Source: Metridium senile (taxonomy: Eukaryota; Cnidaria; Anthozoa; Actiniaria; Metridiidae). From it: a stretch of DNA of 64,000 bases. Both the position numbers and the translations under genes were made by a program. The notes under the pieces were generated by a model, which worked only from the letters and a program-made list of their open reading frames with translations, searched no databases and was not told where the DNA came from. Shown piece after piece: positions 22,535 to 35,200 of this stretch (positions within the stretch are counted from its first letter, which is position 1; every line of letters starts with the position of its first letter). The stretch lies in NCBI GenBank assembly GCA_949775045.1, contig OX459096.1, forward strand, positions 33,289,160-33,353,159, read 5' to 3'.

Positions 22535-24055
22535 GATTTATACAGGCTGGAAACTGTAGAGCAAGAGAGAAGTCGTAAAGAAACATTAGGCGTAGCTCTG
22601 TGATATAAACAGGCTGGAAACTGTAGAGCAAGAGAGTAGTCGTAAAGAAACATTAGGCGTAGCTCTGTGATATAAACAGGCTGGAAACTGTAGAGCAAGA
22701 GAGTAGTCGTAAAGAAACATTAGGCGTAGCTCTGTGATATAAACAGGCTGGAAACTGTAGAGCAAGAGAGTAGTGGTAAAGAAACATTAGGCGTAGCTCT
22801 GTGATATAAACAGGCTGGAAACTGTAGAGCAAGAGAGTAGTCGTAAAGAAACAGGCGTAGCTCTGTGATATAAACAGGCTGGAAACTGTAGAGCAAGAGA
22901 GAAGTCGTAAAGAAACATTAGGCGTAGCTCTGTGATATAAACAGGCTGGAAACTGTAGAGCAAGAGAGAAGTAAAGAAACATTAGGCGTAGCTCTGTGAT
23001 ATAAACAGGCTGGAAACTGTAGAGCAAGAGAGAAGTAAAGAAACATTAGGCGTAGCTCTGTGATATAAACAGGCTGGAAACTGTAGAGCAAGAGAGTAGT
23101 CGTAAAGAAACATTAGGCCGTAGCTCTGTGATATAAACAGGCTGGAAACTGTAGAGCAAGAGAGTAGTCGTAAAGAAACATTAGGCGTAGCTCTGTGATA
23201 TAAACAGGCTGGAAACTGTAGAGCAAGAGAGAAGTAAAGAAACATTAGGCGTAGCTCTGTGATATAAACAGGCTGGAAACTGTAGAGCAAGAGAGAAGTA
23301 AAGAAACATTAGGCGTAGCTCTGTGATATAAACAGGCTGGAAACTGTAGAGCAAGAGAGTAGTCGTAAAGAAACATTAGGCCGTAGCTCTGTGATATAAA
23401 CAGGCTGGAAACTGTAGAGCAAGAGAGTAGTCGTAAAGAAACATTAGGCGTAGCTCTGTGATATAAACAGGCTGGAAACTGTAGAGCAAGAGAGTAGTCG
23501 TAAAGAAACATTAGGCGTAGCTCTGTGATATAAACAGGCTGGAAACTGTAGAGCAAGAGAGTAGTCGTAAAGAAACATTAGGCGTAGCTCTGTGATATAA
23601 ACAGGCTGGAAACTGTAGAGCAAGAGAGTAGTCGTAAAGAAACATTAGGCGTAGCTCTGTGATATAAACAGGCTGGAAACTGTAGAGCAAGAGAGAAGTC
23701 GTAAAGAAACATTAGGCGTAGCTCTGTGATATAAACAGGCTGGAAACTGTAGAGCAAGAGAGAAGTAAAGAAACATTAGGCGTAGCTCTGTGATATAAAC
23801 AGGCTGGAAACTGTAGAGCAAGAGAGTAGTCGTAAAGAAACATTAGGCGTAGCTCTGTGATATAAACAGGCTGGAAACTGTAGAGCAAGAGAGTAGTCGT
23901 AAAGAAACATTAGGCGTAGCTCTGTGATATAAACAGGCTGGAAACTGTAGAGCAAGAGAGTAGTGGTAAAGAAACATTAGGCGTAGCTCTGTGATATAAA
24001 CAGGCTGGAAACTGTAGAGCAAGAGAGTAGTCGTAAAGAAACATTAGGCGTAGCT
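22535..24055. repeat. 67-bp satellite, about 23 units
   Basis: The unit contains CTGTGATATAAACAGGCTGG, AAACTGTAGAGCAAGAGAG and AAACATTAGGCGTAGCT. Period is 67, with variants of 63 (CGT/T lost after AGAAG) and 68. Copy B has just one unit, at about 41250-41312, between the same flanking sequences. So the array expanded in copy A after duplication or collapsed in B. Long minus-strand frames through it are repeat artefacts. Confidence 0.96.
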
Positions 24056-24246
24056 TGTACACCTCTTGAGTCACACATACTGCTATAAAAGGACTTACGG
24101 TATTTTTGACATCTCGAAAAGCATACCCTATACTACCTCCCTTCCCAAACCCTCGACAAGATTACACAATACAAGGGTGCACGGGGGGATAAGTGTGATC
24201 TTAATATATCTCTTCCGGGGGGGGAGGGGGAACTTCCTTAAAAATA

Positions 24247-24490
24247 GATAGGTGTGCTCGACGGACGGTTTTGAAAATGACCCTTAAATGTACGCATAAA
24301 TTAACTCGGTTACTGATTTCAGACCCTAAAAGGTACGACCACATTTAACATTATCTTAAAACTTGAAAATTGATGTATATGTGTATAATCTTAAGTAAGA
24401 AAACTGAGCTGTACGGTGCCAGTTCGAGACCCTAAAAGGTACGCGAGGGTCCTATTTTCGATCCTAAAATGTCCGTCGAGCACCCCTATC
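24247..24490. mobile_element. Inverted-repeat element
   Basis: GATAGGTGTGCTCGACGGAC at the left is mirrored by GTCCGTCGAGCACCCCTATC at the right (19 of 20). Inside, GACCCTAAAAGGTACG occurs twice. A degraded version lies in copy B near 41450-41620. Confidence 0.7.
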
Positions 24491-26220
24491 CATATTTAAG
24501 GGAGCCACCCCCCGGGTAATTTCTACTACACGATATCTATTTTAAAAATAGAGCAATAACTTCTTATTAAAAAAATTTCGTTAAATTGAAAAATAATTGC
24601 TCCATAGAACTGTTACCGTGGTAACAAAACATTTAATTCATGTACTAGCTTTTCATATAATAACTCGGACAATTGATGGCTTAGCCCCAGTTATGATCTA
24701 TACATTTTCGAGTGAAGATCATTGAATAAGGTTAGTAAGGTTCCAATCTGATTAGTTCTTACTTCTCTTAAGGTAGTTCGGGACTTGCTACTGCGCATCA
24801 TATCATGATCGTGCACATCTTGTTCAAGAAAATAACAGAATTGTTGTATTTTACCGGCTCTTTTCTCTTGTAGCGCCTTAAATAGCGCGACCCCCGATTT
24901 GTTTTCGCTTTTTCACATTCAGCTAATATGACTCTTTTTGAATATTAAAATATCGTTTTCGAGCGTATTCCATAGTAATTTTGACTTTTGTAGGTTCATG
25001 CGGTCCACCAAAAATTGACTCTTGGTAATACGTTGAATCGATCTTTAAATAGCCAAATCTTTGGCTTTTCAAAGGCTAAAAGATATGATAACAATAGTAA
25101 AATACCTATTTTGTGAGAATCTGTCGTAAGATTTGAGTAAAGATATTGCTGGTTATTGTAGTAATACCATAAACATGGTATTACTTATAATAATTTTATG
25201 TCATATTTTATGTAGAAAACGTTTAAACAAATTATATTGAAGGAATCCATGATTCCCGAACTACATTAAGGGCCTTTAAGCATGGAAAATTTTACAAAAA
25301 GAGCCTTAAAATCTTACATNNNNNNNNNNNNNNNNNNNNNNNNNNNNNNNNNNNNNNNNNNNNNNNNNNNNNNNNNNNNNNNNNNNNNNNNNNNNNNNNN
25401 NNNNNNNNNNNNNNNNNNNNNNNNNNNNNNNNNNNNNNNNNNNNNNNNNNNNNNNNNNNNNNNNNNNNNNNNNNNNNNNNNNNNNNNNNNNNNNNNNNNN
25501 NNNNNNNNNNNNNNNNNNNCATCAAATGACGTCATAATCATACTTTCCTAAATATCTTTCCATATAGAGGGAAATTAAAAAATCTATTTCCATACGATTT
25601 TAGAAGCCATTAAGTGTTGTATTTTAAGCGATAAATGGGTTCTTTTTATGGCATACGGAAAAAGTTTCTCCAAAGGGTTTGTTTTACCATATGTTTCTTA
25701 AAAATTTCGTTGATGGGGAGGGGAGGGTACCCGATTTTTCAATCCTTTATAACTCAACAAATGTAAATCCTATCGAAAAACGGTTTTCAGATTTCAAATC
25801 GCATTGTGCATACCTTGCATAATAATGAAATGAAATGCTCAGATTTGTGATTCCAAAATTTGCAATAAACATTGATTATGACGTCATAATATCAAATTTG
25901 TGTCATCAAAATATCAAAAAAAAAATTATCACAATAGTTCCTTCCCATTGAGAAAGTTTCAGCAAAAAATAATAAAAGCATAGAAAGTTATGAAAAAATT
26001 TAATCTAAATGAGCGATTGAGGGGGGTGGTTGGCCCCACCGTGTTAAAGGTAAGAAAAAAACCTTAGCCTCCGCTCGCTCTGTACTATAAAGTACTTCTA
26101 GATCTCGATCATAGGCAGAAAATGAAAGGAATCTATTTTTAAGGTGCGATGTAGCGGTTTTTTACATCAATATTAATGTTTGCAATTCTTATTCACTTCT
26201 TTTGCAGTTCACATCAACAA
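24491..26220. other. Upstream region of SOMP5-like gene A, with assembly gap
   Basis: 24500-25320 aligns with copy B 41660-42670. Bases 25320-25519 are 200 N, placed where copy B carries a CCTTT microsatellite. 25520-26040 is not found in B; it shows TGACGTCATAA motifs twice and ends in a GGTTGGCCCCACCGTG block. 26050 onward again matches B and leads into the gene. Possible acceptor CTTTTGCAG at 26205 suggests an upstream non-coding exon that I could not place. Confidence 0.5.
25320..25519. other. Assembly gap (200 N)
   Basis: A run of N of standard placeholder length, so true length is unknown. The equivalent site in copy B is the CCTTT microsatellite at 42673-42715, which suggests simple sequence broke the assembly. 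Confidence 0.99.
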
Positions 26221-26260
26221 CCTTTATTAGCTGACAGATTTTGAACGAGTTTCAGTCGAC

Positions 26261-29200
26261 ATGAAGATTCTCATCGTATTAGTACTTGTACAACTTGCGA
26301 TAGCTGATGAACGCTGTAATTATAATGCCAATGATCAAGGTATACGTAAGGCACATTGAAATCGTTTATTTTAAGGTAAAATATGTTTAATATGCTTGAA
26401 CATGGAAAATTCGAGGAACATAGAGGGTAGGCTCTTCTTTCAAGGAGAGAGTGCTATTCTTCCTCCGCAGTCGACCAATGTATCATGTAGACGGGCTTGT
26501 TTCTGATGTGGTGAGACTGAGACGACATGGTTATACGGTCAGCAAAAATCGAAAATAACGCGGCAAGAGTTGAAAATTAGATTTCGCTCACATTTTAACC
26601 ATAGGACGTAAGAAGAACTGCTATGTATTTAGTTTTGTAAAACACCGCTTAGTTTTTGAGAAAATCGAGGAAAATGGTTTTCGGCTAAATTCGCAAATTT
26701 TCGACCGATAATTTAAACCAATTTTGAAAGCTTGCCCAAGCAAATTAAATAATTTATCGCTGTTTAAAGACCACAAAATTGTTAAATAGTATTTCAAGAA
26801 ACATTTTGAAGACTTTTATGAACTTTCATAAAATCCTTCGATTTTAAATAAATTTATTTTTAGAGGACACTTTTAACCTTTCTAAAAATAGGGTGAAAAT
26901 ATTCAAAGTTTTTTCCATGTGCTAAGCAAAATTTTTCTCAAAAAAGCATCTCAAGGCTAAGTGTTAATAATGGCCTTTACGATACAAGTTAAATTGGTTT
27001 GGGGAAATTACTTTTCGCGTTGTTCTACACTCTCGAAGAAAAGTTGAAGAAAATTTGCCGGTAAATTTCATGTGTCGGCATGATCAATGCAATTTGCAAC
27101 CTTATTTTAAATTTAAAGGTGAAATTTTTAAATGCAAAAAAATCCCAACACCCCCCTCACAATTGGAATTGGTTGGAATTACAAAGTTAATTATACTGTT
27201 TTTACTCTCTCCACAAAAAAGCAGTTGACTAGTGTGTGAAATATGTGTTGAAATATTTGATGTAGGGTTATTGAGTGTGAGTTTGATTATCCCCAATAAA
27301 GTAGAATACTTGTTTTTGGCTAAGATTGACACGATAAAAATCACAAATAGGTAATGCTATTTTTATGTTTATTTTTATGTTTTTGTTATTTTCTTTTACT
27401 CTTTCGACGTTTTGTCCTGTTTTTACTTGCTATAGATACTGCATTTCTCTTACAATGTTAATATATGAGCTAAAAATACGTTAAACAATGCATGCTACCA
27501 ATTATCTGGACAAATTGCTATGACCGTTCTTTGTATCCATGGTAAATCTAATATCATACTGTTTTCATTTTCTTAATAACTGTTTAAAATAAAAGATGTT
27601 GACATATTATATTAATTGGTTTTTAACACTAGCACTATTAATAATTTGCAATTATATAATAAAAAAATATTATAATTTGTAAAGAGAGATATATGTCAAT
27701 TGCAACATACACGGAAACCATTCAAGTATTTGCTGTACTTGTTTGTCGAACGTTTTACGCGAGATTCTTACTCCACAGTGGCTCTTGAGAGCGTCTGACT
27801 CTCATTACTCTCACCTCTTGAGAATGAACTGATCTTTTTAAATAAAATAATAATAAATAAATCACTTCTTAACGTCTCAATCTTTTCTAGCTGGACACGT
27901 GTGCCCTACTAATTGGGGAGACTCAGACACACACTCACTACCTCTACGTTAATTATTTTGCACACAACTCACCCACATGTTCATTTTTGCGGAGCAAAGG
28001 AAAACCGGATAACTCGGTGAAAAACCCTTGTAATTTCTATTTGCAAATAGTTCTTTTTTGCTTTTCACGTATGTGTATAAATACCACCAAGAGGTAACAA
28101 ACACTAGCATGACCACCCTTAGTGACTGACTCATATATCTTAAAATACATTGTAACTGCTAATTTCTCATAACTGTAAGCCGCCTGGTTGCGAATTGCTC
28201 TTAAATATATACGTTTCATTCAGTTTTATGACTAATTTCCAAGTGGAGTAGGAAAGATGTGAAATGCAACAGTACAATAAATCTGAAAATGCAAAGAAAA
28301 CAGAAGCTACAAATGGTTTTTATTTCAAAAGTATTTCGATATTGAGAACAGGGATAATGAGGCCACGATGACGGTAGCACTGCATACATATCTTACATAT
28401 ATTCATTCCTAACTTAACTAGTTAATTTTGTTAACATTTTACGTTAGGGATTTTATTAATAACAGTAGGTATTTCTTATGTAATTTTACTCAACGTAAGT
28501 TCTATCCTCTCTAAAGACATGTATCTATTATGTCAGTATATATGTTCTACTCAAAGAGGTGAATTAATTGGACTTAGGTGTAAAAACATGTCTATTAAAA
28601 TGACAAAAGAGCAATCAATTTTTTATAAAATCAGAACCCCTTTAAATAAATAATATATATTAGTTGTGGGATGCTAACCATAGCAATTATTAAATGGCTT
28701 CTGTTTCCATTATGACTAGTCTCCCCCGCAGCCGTTTTTAGTCTCGTTCCACTCCCCTACGGTCCACTTCTCTCCCCACAAAGGTCTTCCTAACGTTTCT
28801 CTGAAAAAATTGCAACATGTTCAAAACGCAGCCGCTAGGCTTGCTACCTTTCAAGGAAACGACAACATATCACTCCCATCTTATACGATTTGCACTGGCT
28901 ACCTGTAGAACAGCGTATTGTTTTCAAGATTCTACTACTTACTTTCAAAGTTTTACATAATCAGACCCCATCTTATCTATTTGACAAAGTCTCAAAACCT
29001 TTTAACCAAAACTAATTATAGCCTAAATCACTATGGCAAAAGAGCCTTCTCCACTGCAGCCCCTGAACTACCGAACAGTCTCCCACAAAACATAAGATCA
29101 TCTTTTTCACTCTCACAGTTCGAACGTTAAAACCTGGCATTTTAAGCAAGCATTTTATTAGTCGTTTTATTCTGAAACCAAAATATTCTACATTTTTATA

Positions 29201-32200
29201 AATTTTATAATTTTATTATCATTTTTATTTTATAATTGTTTATTATTACAAATCTAATAGTTTAGAGCAACATTTCTGATGTTTCGATAAAAACTGCCAA
29301 TATATGTGATTAGAGACCATAGAATTGCAGACGGATATGATTTGAAATTTAATCAATTATCGATCCCTTTTTTAATACTATATATCATTGCTTTTCATAT
29401 GGCTCTATATATAAACTTCTTGATAGTCTTCAAAATCGTTTTCCATCTTGAAAGTTAACACGAAGCCGCTTTAAATTTAAAATAAGGTTACAATATGCAA
29501 ATTGCATTGATCATGCCGACCCATGAAATTTACACATTTTCTTCAACTTCGAGAGTGTAGAAAAGTAATTTCCCCGAACCAATTTAACTTGTATCGTAGA
29601 TGCCATTATTAACACTTAGCCTTTGGAAAAAACTTTGAATATTTTCACCCTATTTTTAGAGAGGTTAAAAGTGTCCTCTAAAAATAAATTTATTTAAAGT
29701 CGAAGGATTTTATGAAAAGTTCATAAAAGTCTTCAAAATGTTTCTTAAATACTATTTAACAATTTTGATGTCTTTAAACAGCGATAAATTATTGAATTTG
29801 CTTGGGACAAGCTTTCAAAATTGGTTTAAATTATCGGTCGAAAATTAGCGAATTCAGCCGAAAACCATTTTCTTGGATTTTCTCAAAAACTAAGCCAGTA
29901 TTTTACAAAACTAATAGCAGTTCTTCTTACGTCAGGTATGAGTGAAATATGAGTGAAATCTAATTTTTGACTCTTGCCACGAATTTGCGAAAATGTCTGG
30001 TTTTTGCTGACTACCGCTCTAAAATATAAATGCCAATCTTATTAAAGCCAACGTAAGCTTCTTTGATAAATCCAAAGAAAAATCGTTCTGCCATGATTTC
30101 AAAAATTGCAACTTGCATCATGGGCATCCTCATCTGGTGTACAAAAAATAGCCTTGCGTGCAACCCAGATAAAACTAAGTATTACACTTAACATCAAGAT
30201 TTGCGAAGTACAATGAAAAAACCCTTGGACTTAATATTAATGATGTTAATATTATACCTTCGACAGAAGTACGGGATTTTGGAGTAATTGTTGACTCACA
30301 CCTTCAGATGACAAAACACGTCAAAAATATTTGCAAATCTGCCTATTTTGCCTTAAAGAACATTGTAAAATTAGAAATTATATCAATCAGCCAGAGTACT
30401 AGTGCGAGCGTCTGGTTCAAGCCTTCGTCACATCCAAACTGGACATACATAATAGTATCCTAATTGGACTGCCATCAACGGAATTAGATAAACTTCAGCG
30501 TCTACAGAATACAGCAGCTAGGCTTGTTTGTAGAGCGAGGAAAAATGATCACATAACACCAATTTTGAAACGCCTTCATTGGCTTCCAGTGAGAGAAAGA
30601 ATCGATTTTAAAATCCTAATGCTTACATATAAATCTCTAAACGGTCAAGCATGCACCGAACTATATAAAAGAATTACTCTTAGATGAATATAAACCCGTT
30701 CGCTCATTGCGTTCCTCAACACAAAACCTTCTTGTTGTCCCTCGGGCTAAGACAAAGATAGGAGAAAGGGCGTTTCAAACAGCTGCGCCAATACTATGGA
30801 ATTCAAACAGTGTCCGTCTATCAAGCACATTGAATATTTTCAAAAGCTCAGTTAAAACACATCTTTTTAACAAATATTTTTCTTAGATTATTATTTACAA
30901 TGAGTGACGTATTTTCATTGACAACAGTGAATTTGTTTATCGGTATTGTGCTTTTATTGTATTGTGCTTTTATGGTATTGTGCTTTTAATTCTACCCACA
31001 GATCCTCAAGCACATCCAGCATATTTGAAGTTCCAGCTATGCAAAGTCACTCAAATGTTGGAGAAGATGAACAAAAAAATGGACAAACTGTGGAAATGCT
31101 GTAATCGTCCACGAATCCCTGGTAGGACATAATTTTTCTCAAGAGTATCATTATTATTATTAATATTAAATTTATATCATTTATTATAAATAAACTTCTA
31201 CTTTTATCAAACTATACAAAAAATTTGTATTTGCAAATATTCTTATTATCTTATTATCCCAGTACCACTTGCCGAATGGTCGGGTTGTCGGCGACTAAAC
31301 CGGCTCCCCTACTAACATCATTGGGCATAAAATTAGTCATGGTCCTGGTCAGTATGCATGACTGATCGTGATCGTTTTTGATTGGTTGTTGGTCCTGTTG
31401 AGGGACCCAACAAATTCCCTTAGCAAAACTTTGACAGCTGTCAGTCATTCGCCTTAGGGACCAGATGAATCTCTGAGCTGTCAAAGTCAGATTTGATGTC
31501 CATAACAAACTGTGGTTGTCAGGGTTATTAGTAAGCAAACCAAACTCCATGGGCGCGAAATTTAAAACATTAAAAGAGACTCGCTTTATCGACTTCATTT
31601 GATGTATTTGTGGGACGTTATATGATATAAAAGTAGAATCTCTAGTATGTTGCTACAAACAAACATATTTTCGATTTATGAACGATAAACTCAAACACGG
31701 CTCGCAATCATGACTGTTATTTTCAGTAGTAAAGTGTGTTTGTAGAAACAAGCGTAAGTCACAATCCTAACTGCCGTCTTTATTTAAGTAAAGTGTGTTT
31801 GTAGTAATAAACTTTAGTCACTGCCTTCTTTATTTAAAAGTTTATAAGTGATGTGTGTCTTCTTACTACGACAAACTATGGTTGTTATGGTTAACCGTAA
31901 CAACCACGAAATATAACTCTCATCATTCAATACATTTTAAACTGAAGCAATGATACACCATTCAACAAACTGTGGTTGTCAGGGTTATTAATAAAGCAAA
32001 CCAAACTCCATGGGCGCGAAATTTAAAACATTCAAAGAGACTCACTTTATCGACTTCATTTGATGTATGTGTGAGACGTTATATGATATAAAAGTAGAAT
32101 CTCTAGTATGTTTATATTGCTACAAACAAATAAATTCTCGATTTACGATAAACTCAAACTACTAATTAAGTAAAGTGACTAACTTAACATAACATAACTG

Positions 32201-35200
32201 GTAGTTTGTAGATATAAACGAACGAACTTTTGATTACAAAGCGATCGCGCGAACCTAATCGAACAAAGTTTGTTGTTTATCTCAAGCGAAGGGATACCAG
32301 TCGTTTCGAGCTTTCTCCTTTTCGAGCTCGAACATATTTCCTTTCGTCATGTTCGACATAAACTTTCGTAACTCGGCAATAAACTCGAAGAAAACTTACA
32401 TTTTTCAAACTTATTATCAAACTAATACATTAGGTAAAGATTTATTATCATTATTGGAGTGTTTAGGTTTTATCATACACAGAAAAACGTGTTTTATTAC
32501 GTGATTTGAACCAAAGTACTGTTGTGTTTGTGTTTCGTTGCTAAGCGGCTTTTCCTTTCGACATAAACTTTCGTAATTCCGCAATAAACTCGAAGAAAAC
32601 TTACATTTTTAAAACTTATTATCAAACTAGTACATTAGTTAAAGGTTTATTGGAGTGTTTAGGTTTTATCATACACAGAAAAACGTGTTTTATTACGTGA
32701 TTTGAACCAAAGTACTGTTGTGTTTGTGTTTTGTTGCTAAGCGGCTTTTCCTTTCGACATAAACTTTCGTAATTCCGCAATAAACTCGGCGAAAGCTTAC
32801 ATTTTTCAAACTTATTATAAAACGAATTCATTATTTAAATGTTTATTAGCATTATTGGAGTGTTTAGGTTTTATCATACACAGAAAAACGTGTTTTATTA
32901 CGTGATTTGAACCAAAGTACTGTTAACTCGGCAATAAACTTGGCGAAAAGTTACATTTGTCAAACTTATTATCACACTAATACATTAGTTAATGGTTTAT
33001 AAATTACCATTATTGGAGTGTGTTTGGTTTAAGTAAACACCGTAATAAATCAGTTTATTAAGTTTATAAGTGATGTGTGTCTCCCTTCAACATACAGACG
33101 TGAAACTCACTCTGTTAACAGTATTTCATAACATCATTCGTCATCAACCATAAGCGCTGCGAAAGTTAAACTCGCTTTATACAACTAACAACTTACAAAT
33201 AGAAGTTATTAGTTACAATCAATTGAAAACTGAGAACATTTGATTTTAAACGTGGTATTAACTGAATCAGGTGATGCTTGTGAACAGTCAGCTTTTTTAG
33301 ATCGTATACAATGAACTACGTTGAACATTTTACGTTGTTTTTGATGACCAATGAATTAATTCTTGGGAGAGGAGCATAATCTTGTGGCGGTAAATTACAA
33401 AAGCCATCAAACTTCTCATTGATATGCAATTTTGCATTTTCAACTTGAAGTCCAATTTGTTGGTCGAAATACTTTATGGATTTAAACAAAATTTTGAACA
33501 AGTAATCCTTGAACATTAAACTGCAAAAGCCGGGTGTTATTGATATGAATTCTCAAATTCGAAAGAAGATATAACCGAAATCATACACCATGACAATGGC
33601 TTCCCATACAAAATGGACGTAAAATAAGCAAAACTTCTTTTGCGATTTGATGGTCGAAATATTTTACGAATTTCTTGTGTGTTTGTCGCAAGTGATAGTT
33701 TAACCTTTAATTAAAAAAAGCCGGGTGTTATTGATTAAGATTCGATTTTAATTTTAGGAGAAAAACGCGTTTTTATACAACCACTTTCGCCATTTTGGCC
33801 CAATTCCTTTGTAAATCGAGCGCTCAACCAGGCTTAACACTTGAATTTGGCGGTACTTACTTAAATCACTGAACCGTAAATGTCGCCTCATTCTGCCCCA
33901 TGATTATGTTAGTGAGGAGGGTGGCATGCAACCCAGCAGGATGAAAAATAAAACCTGTCAAAGAGCGGAGGAGATCGTCTTGAGCCAACGGTCAGCATGC
34001 AGAAAGCTTTGTGGAGTAACGCTTGACCGGCAACCGGCCACTCACTCTGCTTTATTTGTTTCTGTGCATACCTTTTAGGGGTCATTTTCAAAACCTCCGC
34101 CGATCATCCCTACCACTTGGACAAAGGGAGTACCCCCCGGGATGTATATACTCTGTTTTAGTGTTATATTTTTTTGAAAGTGTATCATTGTGACAAAAAA
34201 ATAAAATAAAAGTAAATAAAATATTTTTTCTCTTTAAGTTTTAGACTTTCTGCCTTAGTAGCTATTATTCTCTTTTTCTTAAACAAGTTTTGGTTTGCAA
34301 CCGGGTGGGGGTAGACATCACAACGTCTTGGACACAAATCATTAGAATCAATAAGATTATATAGGGTTATTTATCGTGAATATGAGATAAGTAGAAAGTT
34401 GTTTAATTTGTCTCACGAAAATCGAAGGGTTTTGCCGCGAAGCATTGCCTGCCACTGTTTATACTTACATTAGTCTTTATCAGGCGACGGGGGTAGTGTA
34501 CTGATGAAGATTAGCAGTAGCAGTCGAAACGTGGCGGTAAAAGCCTTCGACTTTCGTGAGATCGAGACAACATATTAGCATTCACAAAAACTTGTTTTGG
34601 ACTGATGAGAAACTATCTTCTATAAAACAATTTTGGAGGACTCTATTTACTTAATCCAACAATTTCAGGGACCCTCTTTTTGGAACTCTCTTTTTGGAAC
34701 TCCTACAAACACTCCCATCTTAACTCTTCAATTTTTGAAGAAAATCAGTCCCCCAACAAGTTTTAATTTATGAATGCTCACTTATTAAAATTATTATAAT
34801 CAATAGCAAAAAAAAAAAAAAAAAAAAAATGATTGATTTGCATTTACAAATGTTTTTTCTACAGCCAACATGCCCTCATGTCAAGCCATCAAAAACAAAG
34901 CAGGGTATTTTTAGTATTTAGTGAAAAAATTATTGTATTATTTACATAGAATGACATGATATATCGAAAAAAAACATTTGAGTGTGTCAATAGAATTCTC
35001 GTCTATACAACATCACATAATAATCGGATTATTATCTTTATCATTATCATAAAGATAGTCATGATCAATATCGTTATTGCTATAATTATTATCAAATACT
35101 ATAATTTTTAGTATTGTTATTACTAGAGCTAGTCCGTATCAATAATATCAATATCATATGAGGCCCTGTTAGGGTTTTAAGATTATGGATTATAAGGGGT

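Noticed and set aside
22462..23556. Series of minus-strand frames with SLALQFPACLYH-type repeats
   Set aside because: They come from the 67-bp satellite, and the frame changes with each length variant.
22535..24055. Possible CRISPR array
   Set aside because: Units are contiguous with no unique spacers, in a eukaryotic genome with introns. The same holds for the other tandem arrays.
34281..34600. Penelope-like element suggested by CTGATGAAGATTAGCAG and GAAACGTGGCGG
   Set aside because: The words are short and the region is better explained by the inverted repeat at 34408-34570; no reverse transcriptase is present.
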